From: Wagnerdoeblera sp046292685
GTDB taxonomy: Bacteria > Pseudomonadota > Alphaproteobacteria > Rhodobacterales > Rhodobacteraceae
Length of the DNA: 64,000 nt
Direction of reading: 5' to 3'
Assembly: GCF_046292685.1 (NCBI RefSeq)
Contig: NZ_JBKBQM010000002.1
Location: 1-64,000 of the forward strand
Below, one piece after another: positions 17,416-28,247 of the stretch; the stretch's first letter is position 1; each line of letters starts with the position of its first letter. The translations under genes were made by a program, and so were the position numbers. Below the pieces are notes generated by a model that saw nothing but the letters and a program-made list of their open reading frames with translations, ran no database searches and was not told where the DNA came from.

Positions 17416-18498
17416 ATGGCCGCAAGCGCAGACATCTTTGCCCCCTCGCCCGATCCGCTGACACTGGCGGTGCTGGTGCTGCCGCATGCCTCGATCCTGG
17501 AGGTGGCCTCGGTGCTGGACCCGATGCGCAACGCCAACCGCCAGCTGGGCCGGGCGGCGTTTCGCTGGCGGGTGGTGTCGCCCGACGGGGCGGCGGTGCC
17601 GCTGACCTGCGGGCTGAGCCTGCCCTCGGATGGCGGGGTGGCCGATGCCGAAGGCGCCGACGTGCTGGTGGTGGTGGCGGGCTACCGGCGGACCGAGGTG
17701 ATGACGCGCGGCCTGATCGCGGCGATCGGGCGGATGGCCGGGCGGTTCCGCGCCGTCGTGGGGGTCGATGCCGGGCCCTGGCTGCTGGCGCGCGCCGGGT
17801 TGCTGGATGGGCACCGCGCCACCGTCCACTGGGAGGATCTGGAGGATTTCGCCGCCGCCCATCCGGGCATCGAGGTGGCGGGCGAACGCTTTGTCATTTC
17901 GGGCAACCGGGTCACGGTGGGCGGCGCGGCGCCGGCGGCCGATTTCATGCTGCACCTGATCCGGGCGCGCTGCGGGCCCGGGTTGGCGATGCAGGTGCAG
18001 CAATCTTTCCTGACCACGGCGCGCCCCGGTTCGGACCCGCAGGTCACCGGCCCGGCGCGCGAAAGCGCGCTGGCGCGCGATGGCCGGCTGGCCGCGGCCC
18101 TGGCGCGCATGGAGGCCCGGATCGACGCGCCCGAGCCGGTGGCCGCCACCGCCCGGGCCGTCGGCCTTTCGGTGCGCCGGCTGGAAGGTTTGTTCCGCGC
18201 CGAACTGGGGCACGGCCCGGCGGAATGGGGCCGCGAGCTGCGGCTTCAGGCCGCGCGGCGCATGATCGTCGATACCCGCCACCCGTTGCAGGAGGTGGCC
18301 TTGCGCACCGGCTTCGGCGCCCAGGCCGCGCTGAGCCGCGCCTTTCACCGCCGCTTCGGCCTGCCGCCTTCGGCCTTGCGCCGGACCGGCGCCGCCGCGC
18401 CGGGGCCCGCATGGCCGGGCGCCGCAAAACCGAAGGGCCCCCGCATGGCGGAGGCCCCGGTTCCGGGCAAGCCGGAAGGAATGGATGGTGGGCGATAA
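17416..18498 (+). CDS. GlxA/CdhR-type transcriptional regulator (DJ-1/PfpI domain plus AraC HTH)
   Basis: This 360-residue regulator has an N-terminal DJ-1/PfpI-like domain (about 10-190), from LAVLVLPHASILEVASVLDPMRNAN onward, and a C-terminal AraC-type double helix-turn-helix (about 235-335) ending in AALSRAFHRRFGLPPSALR. This architecture is that of CdhR and GbdR, which control carnitine and glycine betaine catabolism in Pseudomonas. Divergence from the BKACE gene makes it the likely local activator responding to carnitine. The last 20 or so codons overlap a terminator-like hairpin and the 3' end of tRNA-Val on the other strand, so this tail is probably not conserved. Confidence 0.88.
   Translation: MAASADIFAPSPDPLTLAVLVLPHASILEVASVLDPMRNANRQLGRAAFRWRVVSPDGAAVPLTCGLSLPSDGGVADAEGADVLVVVAGYRRTEVMTRGLIAAIGRMAGRFRAVVGVDAGPWLLARAGLLDGHRATVHWEDLEDFAAAHPGIEVAGERFVISGNRVTVGGAAPAADFMLHLIRARCGPGLAMQVQQSFLTTARPGSDPQVTGPARESALARDGRLAAALARMEARIDAPEPVAATARAVGLSVRRLEGLFRAELGHGPAEWGRELRLQAARRMIVDTRHPLQEVALRTGFGAQAALSRAFHRRFGLPPSALRRTGAAAPGPAWPGAAKPKGPRMAEAPVPGKPEGMDGGR
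18435..18457 (-). terminator. Probable terminator of tRNA-Val, inside the regulator coding end
   Basis: On the minus strand the sequence folds as GGGCCTCCGC-CAT-GCGGGGGCCC (10-base-pair stem with one mismatch) followed by TTCGGTTTT. It begins about 29 bases beyond the 3' end of tRNA-Val. It lies wholly inside the last codons of the convergent regulator gene. Confidence 0.55.
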
Positions 18499-18560
18499 CG
18501 GATTTGAACCGCTGACATCTTCGATGTGAACGAAGCGCTCTACCGCTGAGCTAATCGCCC
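18486..18560 (-). tRNA. tRNA-Val (anticodon CAC)
   Basis: The 75 bases fold as a complete cloverleaf. The acceptor stem GGGCGAT pairs with ATCGCCC, the D-arm is GCTC-AGCGGTA-GAGC, the anticodon arm is CTTCG-TTCACAT-CGAAG, and the T-arm is AGCGG-TTCAAAT-CCGTT. The anticodon CAC reads GTG, giving valine. The terminal CCA is encoded. It lies 19 bases after the HU-like gene on the same strand, and the convergent regulator stop codon falls inside its acceptor end, so the two features overlap by 13 bases. Confidence 0.96.
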
Positions 18561-18579
18561 GATGGCGGGGGGTTTACCC

Positions 18580-19080
18580 TCACTCCTCCGCAGGCGCAAG
18601 AGGGGGCGCGTCGTCTTTTTTCGCGCGACCGCCCTTGTTGATGCGCAGCGTCATCACGCCTTCCTTGGCGCCTTCCTTGGCCGGGCGGATCTTGCCGCGG
18701 CCCAGCGGCGGCAGCACGAAGCTTTCGCCGCGGGCCAGCGATTCGGCCAGCTCGACCAGCACGGCATCGACCACCGGCTTGGCCGCCACGCGACCGGCGC
18801 CCGAGCGGGCCACCACACGGGCCAGCAGTTCCCTGGTATTCAGCGTGCCGCCTTCGACCGGGCCGGTGATCGGCGCCGGGGCGGCCTTGGCGGCCTTGCC
18901 CTTGGCACCGGCACCCGCCGGCCGCGCGCCGCCGGCCTTGCCGGCCTTGGCACCCGCGGCCCGGGCAGCGCCCTTGCGGGCCCCCGCGGCCTTTGCGCCG
19001 GCGCCCTTGGCGCGGCCCTTGCCTGCCCCGGCCTTGGCGGGTGCTGCGGCAGTCGTCGTGGATTCGGTTTCTTCGGTCAT
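18580..19080 (-). CDS. HU-family DNA-binding protein with Ala/Lys/Gly-rich histone-H1-like N-terminal tail
   Basis: This 166-residue protein has two parts. Residues about 8-75 are a low-complexity tail of Ala, Lys, Gly and Pro with repeated KAAGA/KAGA patterns, like eukaryotic H1 tails. Residues about 80-160 match the HU/IHF fold (TLNTRELLARVVARSG, then ESFVLPPLGRGKIRPAK in the DNA-binding arm and TLRINKG). HU proteins are normally about 90 residues, so the tail nearly doubles the length. It should be a nucleoid protein. It lies downstream of lon on the same strand and directly before tRNA-Val. ATG 19080 is preferred over an upstream in-frame start in the lon-hup gap. Confidence 0.87.
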   Translation of the reverse strand: MTEETESTTTAAAPAKAGAGKGRAKGAGAKAAGARKGAARAAGAKAGKAGGARPAGAGAKGKAAKAAPAPITGPVEGGTLNTRELLARVVARSGAGRVAAKPVVDAVLVELAESLARGESFVLPPLGRGKIRPAKEGAKEGVMTLRINKGGRAKKDDAPPLAPAEE

Positions 19081-19170
19081 GGCAAAGCCTTTCGATTGGA
19101 ATTGCGCGCAGCATATCGCCTTGCCGCGCTGCAACAAGCCCCATTCAAGGGCACCGGCGGCCGGAAGCCG

Positions 19171-19198
19171 AAAGGGGGCACCCTTGCCGGATGCCCCC
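19171..19198 (-). terminator. Rho-independent-type terminator after lon
   Basis: On the minus strand GGGGGCATCC-GGCAA-GGGTGCCCCC forms a 10-base-pair stem followed by TTT, starting about 10 bases after the lon stop codon. It separates lon from the HU-like gene. Confidence 0.7.
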
Positions 19199-19207
19199 CC
19201 TCTGGTT

Positions 19208-21619
<2,412 letters not shown>

Positions 21620-21802
21620 GTTTCCTTCGCTGGCAGGAAGGCACCGGCCCCGAGCGATCCGGCAGCACCCGGCCTTCCCCTGTCAAGAAGCCATATGTGG
21701 CGCGGGCAAGGCCGGATTTCAACCTGCGCTTTTCGGCGGGCGAACGCCTGACGGAAAACGGCGTCGGGCGGGCGGGCTGCGGCGCCGGTCTCCGGGGTCA
21801 GG

Positions 21803-22576
21803 CTACCACAATCCGGTCAGGCCGCGCCATGCCAGCGCCCCCCGGCGGGCAAATTCGCTGGGGGCAAGCCGCCCGGCCGCCACCCGTTCGGGTTCGCGCA
21901 CCGCAAGGCCCAGCACGGCCCCGGCCCAGGCCCCGGTCAGAAGGGCCGCAAGCGCGGCACGCGGCACCAGCCGGCGGCGGGCACGGGCAAAGGCGATGCG
22001 CCCGATGCCTTCCAGCGCCAGGTCGGAAACCGCGCCCGGGCCGGGGTCGGGCAAGGGCTGGCGTCCTTGCGCCATCAGCGCCGGCACCGCCTGCAACCAG
22101 GCCGCCAGCGCGGCCCCGGTGCCGAAACCGCGCACCACCGGCTCGGCCTGCGGATCGGCGCCCAGGGCCCGGGCGGCCAGCCACATCAGCGCGCCCCCTG
22201 TGGCGCCAAGGTGCGCCCACAGCGCATCGGCATCGGCAAAGGGCTCGGCCCAGACATCCCGCCGCCGCGCCTCGATCAGCCCGGCCAGCCCCTCGGCCGC
22301 CGCCGCATCGCCGCGCAGGAAACCGCAGGCCTCCAGCACCGGGTGCGGCGGCACGGTGCCGCCCTGGCCCAGCGCCTCCAGCGCATCGGCCCACCATTGC
22401 AGGCGCATTTCGCAGACCAGCGGTTCGGTGCTGGCCCAGGCCGCGCGGGCGATTTCCAGGTTGAGCGCATAGAGCGGGTAAAGCCGCGCCTGCGCCGCGT
22501 CGCTGGCCGCCCGGGCAACCGCGTGGCGGTCGGGGTCGCCTTGCGCAACCATCTGGACGCAATGGGTCAGGCTCAT
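21803..22576 (-). CDS. Squalene/phytoene synthase-like protein
   Basis: This 257-residue helical protein has the overall pattern of the squalene/phytoene synthase superfamily: an N-terminal ARLYPLYALNLEIARA, the RLQWWADALEAL helix and PVVRGFGTGAALAAWLQAVP in the C-terminal half. The Asp-rich motifs that bind prenyl diphosphate in true synthases are not clear; the first motif region reads WWADALEA. It may therefore belong to the NDUFAF6-like subgroup linked to complex I assembly rather than to carotenoid synthesis. It is the last gene of a three-gene operon, overlapping the methyltransferase gene by 4 bases. Confidence 0.7.
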   Translation of the reverse strand: MSLTHCVQMVAQGDPDRHAVARAASDAAQARLYPLYALNLEIARAAWASTEPLVCEMRLQWWADALEALGQGGTVPPHPVLEACGFLRGDAAAAEGLAGLIEARRRDVWAEPFADADALWAHLGATGGALMWLAARALGADPQAEPVVRGFGTGAALAAWLQAVPALMAQGRQPLPDPGPGAVSDLALEGIGRIAFARARRRLVPRAALAALLTGAWAGAVLGLAVREPERVAAGRLAPSEFARRGALAWRGLTGLW

Positions 22577-23271
22577 GCCGGCGCCACCCCGCTCAGGCGA
22601 TAGCCGTAATCGCCGCCATGTGCGCGCCAAAGCGCGATTTCCGCCCGAAACGCGGCGATGACCGCCTGCAAGGCCGGGTCGGCGTCGGCCTCCAGCGCGG
22701 CCATGCGGGCCTCCACCGGGCCGTAATAGGCCGCCCAGGCGCTGGCCGGCAACCATTCGGCCTGCAGCTGCCGCCAGCCGGCACCGGCAATCGCGGCCTC
22801 CAGCGCCGCGGCATCGCCCATGCCGGGGTATTCCTCCGCCCAGAAGGCCCGCGCCGCGGCCGATGGCGCCGGGCTGCGCCAGCACAGTTCGGTAAAGGCC
22901 ACCCGCCCGCCCGGCGCCAGCACGCCGCGCCAGGCCGCGAGGCAAGCGCCGAGCCCCGGCCCACAGACCGCGCCGCCCGACCAGATCAGCTCGAATGGCC
23001 CGCCGGGCGGCGCGCGCATGTCGGCCAGCTCGGCCTGCACGGTCGGAAAGGCGGCGCGGACATGCGCGACAAAGGGTTCCGCCAGGTCGACCGCCACCAC
23101 CCGGCCCAGCGGCACCGCCGCCAGCAGCACCGGCAGGTCGGCCCCCCGCCCGCAACCGGCATCCAGCACCGCCGCATCGGGGCGCAACCCGGCCAGCACC
23201 CGCCCCAGCGCCGCCGGATCGGACGGCGCACACAGCGTCAGCCCGTCGAACAGGCGCAGGATCGCGCTCAT
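22573..23271 (-). CDS. Class I SAM-dependent methyltransferase
   Basis: This 232-residue protein has the Rossmann-like methyltransferase fold with motif I VLDAGCGRGADLPVL (about 35-49), an acidic VAVDLAEPFV in motif II and FELIWSGGAVCG in the motif IV region. The substrate is not evident. It overlaps cimA upstream and the squalene/phytoene-synthase-like gene downstream by 4 bases each, so it is translated as part of one unit with them. Confidence 0.85.
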   Translation of the reverse strand: MSAILRLFDGLTLCAPSDPAALGRVLAGLRPDAAVLDAGCGRGADLPVLLAAVPLGRVVAVDLAEPFVAHVRAAFPTVQAELADMRAPPGGPFELIWSGGAVCGPGLGACLAAWRGVLAPGGRVAFTELCWRSPAPSAAARAFWAEEYPGMGDAAALEAAIAGAGWRQLQAEWLPASAWAAYYGPVEARMAALEADADPALQAVIAAFRAEIALWRAHGGDYGYRLSGVAPA

Positions 23272-24929
23272 GCCGCGCCGCCGTCGCGGATCAGCTTCCA
23301 GGTAATCGCGTCCAGCAGCGCGCTGAAGCTCGCGTCCACGATGTTCGCGCTGACCCCCACGGTGGACCAGCGCCGGCCCTGCCCGTCTTCGCTGTCGATG
23401 ATGACGCGGGTGACCGCCTCGGTGCCGCCTTGGGTGATGCGCACCTTGAAATCGACCAGCTTCATGTCGGCGATGCTGGCCTGATACGGGCCAAGGTCCT
23501 TGGCCAGCGCCTTGGCCAGCGCGTTCACCGGGCCGCGGTCGGTGCCGGTCTCGTCCATCGACTCGGACACCGACAGCACCTTGCGGTCGCCGATCTTGAC
23601 CACGACCACCGCCTCGGAAACCGAGACCATCCGGTCATAGCGGTTCTTGCGCCGCTCGACCGTCACCCGATACCGCTTCACCTCGAAGAACTGCGGCAAC
23701 AGCCCCAGCTCGGCCCGCGCCAGCAACTCGAAGCTGGCCTGCGCGCCGTCATAGGCAAAGCCCTGGTCCTCGCGCTCCTTCACCACCTCCAGAATGCGCG
23801 CCAGCCGCGGGTCGCCGGCCGGCACCTCGATCCCGGCCGCAGCCAGCCGCGCGCGCAGGTTAGACTGCCCGGCCTGGTTGCTCATGGGAATGACGCGGGT
23901 GTTGCCGACCAGCGCGGGGTCGATATGCTCGTAGGTTGCGGGATCCTTCAGGATCGCGCTGGCGTGCAGCCCCGCCTTGTGGGCAAAGGCGCTGGCCCCC
24001 ACATAAGGCGCCGCCCGGTTGGGCACCCGGTTCAGGATGTCGTCCAGCATCCGGCTGGTGCGCACAAGGCCCGCCAGCGCCGCGCGGCTCACCCCGGTTT
24101 CGAAGCGGCTGGCATAGGGCTCCTTCAACAGCAGCGTCGGGATCAGCGTGGTCAGGTTGGCGTTCCCGCACCGCTCGCCCAAGCCATTCAGCGTGCCCTG
24201 CACCTGCCGCACCCCGGCATCCACCGCCGCCAGAGACCCCGCCACCGCATTCCCGGTATCGTCGTGGCAATGGATGCCCAGCCGGTCGCCGGAAATGCCC
24301 GCCGCGATCACCGCGCGCACGATCCGCCCGATCTCCTCGGGCAGGGTGCCGCCGTTGGTGTCGCACAGCACGATCCAGCGCGCCCCCGCCTCATGTGCCG
24401 CCCGCAGGCACTCCAGCGCATAAGCGGGGTTGGCCTTGAACCCGTCGAAGAAATGCTCCGCGTCGAACAGCGCCTCGCGCCCTTGCGCGACCAGGTGGGC
24501 GACCGACTCGCGGATGCAGCCGAGGTTCTCCTCCAGCCCGATCCCCAGCGCGGTGGTCACGTGGAAATCATGCGCCTTGCCCACCAGACAGACCGCCGGG
24601 GTGCCCGCGTTCATCACCGCCGCCAGCACGTCGTCATTCGCGGCCGACCGCCCCGCCCGCTTGGTCATGCCGAAGGCGGTAAAGGTCGCCCGCGTCCGGG
24701 GCCGGGCGGCAAAGAAATCGCTGTCGGTCGGGTTCGCCCCCGGCCAGCCGCCTTCGATGTGATCGACCCCCAGCGCATCCAGCGCCTGTGCGATCTGCAC
24801 CTTTTCGGACACCGAGAACTGCACGCCTTGCGTCTGCTGCCCGTCGCGCAGCGTGGTGTCGTACAGATACAGCCGCTCTTTCTGTCCCTCGGAGGGACAA
24901 GGCACCGACTCCTGCAAGATCAAGGACAT
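23268..24929 (-). CDS. cimA: (R)-citramalate synthase
   Basis: This 553-residue enzyme belongs to the 2-isopropylmalate synthase superfamily and condenses acetyl-CoA with pyruvate to citramalate, a threonine-independent route to isoleucine. It has YDTTLRDGQQTQGV near residue 25, the metal-binding HCHDDTGNAVA, and a C-terminal regulatory domain of the LeuA-dimer type. The length and the GWPGANPTDSDFFA segment favour citramalate synthase over LeuA. It is the first gene of the minus-strand operon with the methyltransferase gene. Confidence 0.92.
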   Translation of the reverse strand: MSLILQESVPCPSEGQKERLYLYDTTLRDGQQTQGVQFSVSEKVQIAQALDALGVDHIEGGWPGANPTDSDFFAARPRTRATFTAFGMTKRAGRSAANDDVLAAVMNAGTPAVCLVGKAHDFHVTTALGIGLEENLGCIRESVAHLVAQGREALFDAEHFFDGFKANPAYALECLRAAHEAGARWIVLCDTNGGTLPEEIGRIVRAVIAAGISGDRLGIHCHDDTGNAVAGSLAAVDAGVRQVQGTLNGLGERCGNANLTTLIPTLLLKEPYASRFETGVSRAALAGLVRTSRMLDDILNRVPNRAAPYVGASAFAHKAGLHASAILKDPATYEHIDPALVGNTRVIPMSNQAGQSNLRARLAAAGIEVPAGDPRLARILEVVKEREDQGFAYDGAQASFELLARAELGLLPQFFEVKRYRVTVERRKNRYDRMVSVSEAVVVVKIGDRKVLSVSESMDETGTDRGPVNALAKALAKDLGPYQASIADMKLVDFKVRITQGGTEAVTRVIIDSEDGQGRRWSTVGVSANIVDASFSALLDAITWKLIRDGGAA

Positions 24930-25209
24930 GCGCGGCCTCTTTTACCTTTTGTCAACACATCGCCCCCTTCACCTTGACCGAAATATCCTCGGGGGGTGAA
25001 CTGGCCGCAGGCCAGGAGGGGGGCAGACAGCCCCCCTTGCCGGCCGCCCCGCACGACGGCGGAAGCAAGGCCCGGGGCCCGAAGCCGCACCCCGGAACCC
25101 CGGCACAACGCCCGGCAAAGGGCGACCCCGCCCCGGACTTGATCCGGGGCCTCGGGGTGGGGGCGGGGGCCCCGGGTCGAGCCCGGGGCGGGGTCGGAGG
25201 GGGGACAGG
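24930..25209. other. 280-base intergenic region between cysS and cimA, repeat-filled
   Basis: No gene is supported. Next to cimA lies dispersed repeat copy 7. The remainder (about 25060-25200) is a series of GC palindromes, including CCCCGGACTTGATCCGGGG (about 25131-25149) and CCCCGGGTCGAGCCCGGGG (about 25169-25187), which would fold into strong hairpins in RNA. Any cimA promoter must be within this stretch. Confidence 0.6.
24967..25036 (-). repeat. Dispersed GATATTT hairpin repeat, copy 7
   Basis: Inverted copy reading TTCACCTTGACCGAAATATC, then CTCGGGGGG and, after an insert CTGGCCGCAGGCCAG, the hairpin GGGGGGCAGACAGCCCCCC. The CTGGCC/GGCCAG insert is itself an inverted repeat. It has the CAAGGTGAA tail type. 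Confidence 0.7.
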
Positions 25210-26604
25210 TCATGCCAGCCCCTCCAGCCGCGCCGGGTCGAACCCCGGGCCGGGCACCAGCTCGACCCCGGATTTCGACATCCGCACCTCGACCCCTGCC
25301 GCCAGCAGGGCGGTTTTCAGCGCATCGACGGCGGCAAAGTCCTTGCTGGCCAGCGCCGCCGTGCGCAGCGCGGCCAGCCGCGCCGCGAGGCCCGACAGGT
25401 CGGCCGGCGGCGCCTCGGCGCCTTCCAGCAAGCCCAGGAATGCTGCCGAGGCGCGCAGCCCCGCCGCATCGCCGGCGGCTGCCAGCCCATGCAACGCCGC
25501 CAGCGCGCCCGCGGTGTTCAGGTCGTCGGCCAGCGCGGCCAGAACGGCGGGCGCGGGGCTTGGCGCGGGTTCGATGCCCGCGACAAGTCCACGCCACCGG
25601 CGCAGCACGCCTTCGGCCTCGCGCGCCTTCTCGGCCGTCCAGTCCATCGGCTTGCCGTAATGCGTCATCAGGAACACGTAGCGGATGACCTCGCCGGGCA
25701 CGCCCTGATTCAGCAGATCGCGCACGGTAAAGAAGTTGCCCAGTGACTTGGACATCTTCCGCCCTTCGACCAGCAGCATCTCGTTGTGCAGCCAGGTGTG
25801 CGCAAAGCCCGTGGCGGGGTCGGGCGCGCCGTGGGCGCAGCAGCTTTGGGCGATTTCGTTTTCGTGATGCGGAAATTGCAGGTCGAGCCCCCCGGCGTGG
25901 ATGTCGAAGGTGGCACCCAGCAGCGCGTCCGACATGGCCGAGCATTCGATATGCCAGCCGGGGCGCCCGCGGCCCCAGGGCGAGGGCCAGCCCGGCAACG
26001 CGTCGTCCGAGGGCTTCCACAGCACGAAGTCCATCGGGTCTTCCTTGAAGGGGGCGACCTCGACCCTGGCGCCGGCGATCATGTCATCGACCGACCGCCC
26101 CGACAACGCGCCATAGGCGGCAAAGCTGCGCACGCGGAACAGCACGTGGCCTTCGGCGGCATAGGCGTGGCCGCGGGCGATCAACCCTTCGATCATGGCG
26201 ATCATCTGGGGGATGTAGTCGGTGGCCCGCGGCTCGTGGTCGGGGCGCAAGGCGCCCAGCGCGTCCATGTCGGCGTGATACCAGGCAATGGTTTCCTCGG
26301 TCCGCTCGCGGATCAGGGCCTCCAGCGGTTCGCTGCGCCCGGCGGCCTTGCGGCGCAGCGCCTCGGCGTTGATCTTGTCGTCCACGTCGGTGAAGTTGCG
26401 CACGTAAGTCACATGATCCGCGCCATAGACATGCCGCAACAGGCGGTAGAGCACATCGAACACCACTACGGGGCGCGCGTTGCCCAGATGCGCGCGATCA
26501 TAGACGGTGGGGCCGCAGACATACATCCGCACGTTCGCCGGATCGATCGGCACGAAGTCCTGCACCTTGCGGGTCAGGGTGTTGCGCAGGCGGATCGGGG
26601 TCAT
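25210..26604 (-). CDS. cysS: Cysteinyl-tRNA synthetase
   Basis: This 464-residue class I synthetase charges tRNA-Cys. It has the zinc-ligand Cys30 in YVCGPTVYD, the HIGH-like HLGN (39-42), ECSAM and HHENE for further zinc and active-site contacts, and KMSKS in the second half. The length is normal. The gene is transcribed alone on the minus strand, divergent from the alg44-like gene. Confidence 0.97.
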   Translation of the reverse strand: MTPIRLRNTLTRKVQDFVPIDPANVRMYVCGPTVYDRAHLGNARPVVVFDVLYRLLRHVYGADHVTYVRNFTDVDDKINAEALRRKAAGRSEPLEALIRERTEETIAWYHADMDALGALRPDHEPRATDYIPQMIAMIEGLIARGHAYAAEGHVLFRVRSFAAYGALSGRSVDDMIAGARVEVAPFKEDPMDFVLWKPSDDALPGWPSPWGRGRPGWHIECSAMSDALLGATFDIHAGGLDLQFPHHENEIAQSCCAHGAPDPATGFAHTWLHNEMLLVEGRKMSKSLGNFFTVRDLLNQGVPGEVIRYVFLMTHYGKPMDWTAEKAREAEGVLRRWRGLVAGIEPAPSPAPAVLAALADDLNTAGALAALHGLAAAGDAAGLRASAAFLGLLEGAEAPPADLSGLAARLAALRTAALASKDFAAVDALKTALLAAGVEVRMSKSGVELVPGPGFDPARLEGLA

Positions 26605-26921
26605 GGCCAGTCCTTCCCTTGGCGGCTTCGCCGGGGCGGGATTACCAGTTTCGCTTTTCCGTGGGAACAGCTGGGACCGGCCCGCCTGACGATTGTCAGC
26701 CGGTCATGCAGCAGAGGCGGGTGATCGCACAGTCGGTCATGCGCGCGGCATAGCATGGCCGGCGGCGGCTTGCCAAGCCCGGGGGCCTGTCCCACACCTT
26801 GTGGGCCGGTCGGCACAAACGTGCAAATCTTGCGGCTGCGTGCGGCCCTGGCCCTTGCGAGTGCTGGCAAAGCGGCAAAAGCTGCACTAGTGTTGCGCCA
26901 CCAGACCGGAGTGCGCCGCGC
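26605..26921. promoter_or_regulatory. 317-base divergent intergenic region between cysS and alg44
   Basis: The region must contain the promoters for cysS and for the alg44-alg8 pair. It holds a nested inverted repeat at 26675-26705: GACCGGC pairs with GCCGGTC, and inside it CTGAC-GATT-GTCAG. A second weaker pair is CACACCTTGTG at about 26795. No small gene is supported. No TTAA-type CtrA box is seen here, unlike upstream of algD. Confidence 0.5.
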
Positions 26922-28247
26922 GTGGAAGTCCGCCACGAACCCCCCAGTGCCGAGACCATGTTCCGCTTGCGGGCGCCGCTGCACCTGGGCTTTCCCGACG
27001 GGCAGGCGGTGCGGATCGACGACTGGTCGCTGAAGGGCGTCTATACCGCCGAACTGGCCGGGCGCAACCTCGACGGGCTGATGCTGTCGGTGCCGTTCCA
27101 GGGGGTCGGGGTGTATTTCCCGGTGGAACTGGAACCCGGGACCGAGCCGAACGAATACCTGTTCCGCAACCTGACCGGGCGCCAGCGCGAAACGCTGGCG
27201 CTGTTCTACCGCAACCTGTTGTCGGGGCGGATGACCACGGCGGCCGACATGATCGTGGCGCTGGATACGCCGGTGGACCTGGTGCCGATGGGCGAGACCG
27301 AGGCCGAGCGCAAGGCCGGCGAGGCGCGCACCGTGCCGCGCCGGTCGCGGGTGCTGATGAACCTGGCCTATTACGGGGCGCTGTTCGCGCTGGTGGTCGG
27401 GTTCCTGGGCACCGTGGCCTGGAACCGCATCAGCAAGGTCGAGGTGCTGTCGGCGCATGTGGCCACCGCCACCAGCCAGATCATCGCGCCGGTGGCGGGC
27501 TATGTGCGCGAACTGGCGGTGCCGGCGGGGGCGCAGGTCGCCGAAGGCGATATCGTGGTGCGGCTGGACGACCAGGAGGCACTGCGCCTGCTGGCGCAGG
27601 CCGAGACCGCGGCGGCCGATGCCCGGCAGGCCGCCGCCGAGGCCGAGGCACGGCTGGCCGCGCATATGGCCGGGCGCGACGCCGCGCGGGCGGCGTTCCG
27701 CGGCGGGGTCGAACGGTTCGACCAGGGGGTATCGGTCAACCCCGGCGATTTCCACGACCTGCGCCAGAAGCTGGAAGCCGAGGTCGAGCAGACCCGGCGC
27801 GAGGCCGCCCGGCTGGAGGCGCGCGTGGTTTCGCTGCGCGAGCGGGCCGAGGCGACCGCGCTGACCGCGCCTTCGGCGGGCACGGTGGTGGACCATTACG
27901 TCCGCCCCTTCGACCTCGTGCGCGCCGGCGAGGCGCTGTCGCTGTTCGAGCCCGACGCCCCGCGCAGCATCGTGGCGCATCTGCCCGCCAGCGACGTGCT
28001 GAAGGTCTGGACGGGGATGCGCGCCGAAGTGACCTACATGGCGGACTCGCACGCCGTGATGCTGCCGGGCGAGGTGCGGCGGCTGACGGTGGACGGGCGC
28101 GGGGCGGATCAGCTGCTGGTCGCCTCGATCGTGGTGCCGGGGCTGGGCGTGGAAGACAGCCGGCGGCTGTTCGTCGAAGGGATGCCGGTGCGGGTGGTGC
28201 TGAGGCCGCAATACATCACCCGCTGGATGCAGGGCCTGTGGCCATGA
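26922..28247 (+). CDS. alg44: Alg44-like PilZ/HlyD-type exopolysaccharide synthase subunit
   Basis: This 441-residue protein has the Alg44 layout: an N-terminal PilZ domain (about 1-100), a transmembrane helix (about 145-167), and a periplasmic membrane-fusion domain with lipoyl-like halves (VAGYVRELAVPAGAQVAEGD) around a coiled coil rich in Ala, Glu and Arg. Alg44 pairs with Alg8 in mannuronan polymerisation and senses cyclic-di-GMP. I chose the GTG start because it restores VRHEPPSAETMFRLRAP, which aligns with the start of Alg44. The DxSxxG motif is present (DWSLKG, Asp34), but the RxxxR pair reads ExxxR (Glu11/Arg15). It overlaps alg8 by 4 bases. Confidence 0.85.
   Translation: MEVRHEPPSAETMFRLRAPLHLGFPDGQAVRIDDWSLKGVYTAELAGRNLDGLMLSVPFQGVGVYFPVELEPGTEPNEYLFRNLTGRQRETLALFYRNLLSGRMTTAADMIVALDTPVDLVPMGETEAERKAGEARTVPRRSRVLMNLAYYGALFALVVGFLGTVAWNRISKVEVLSAHVATATSQIIAPVAGYVRELAVPAGAQVAEGDIVVRLDDQEALRLLAQAETAAADARQAAAEAEARLAAHMAGRDAARAAFRGGVERFDQGVSVNPGDFHDLRQKLEAEVEQTRREAARLEARVVSLRERAEATALTAPSAGTVVDHYVRPFDLVRAGEALSLFEPDAPRSIVAHLPASDVLKVWTGMRAEVTYMADSHAVMLPGEVRRLTVDGRGADQLLVASIVVPGLGVEDSRRLFVEGMPVRVVLRPQYITRWMQGLWP

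Noticed and set aside
18486..18560. tRNA-Val as an attachment site of an integrated element
   Set aside because: No integrase gene and no repeated copy of the tRNA 3' end were found in the flanks within the window.
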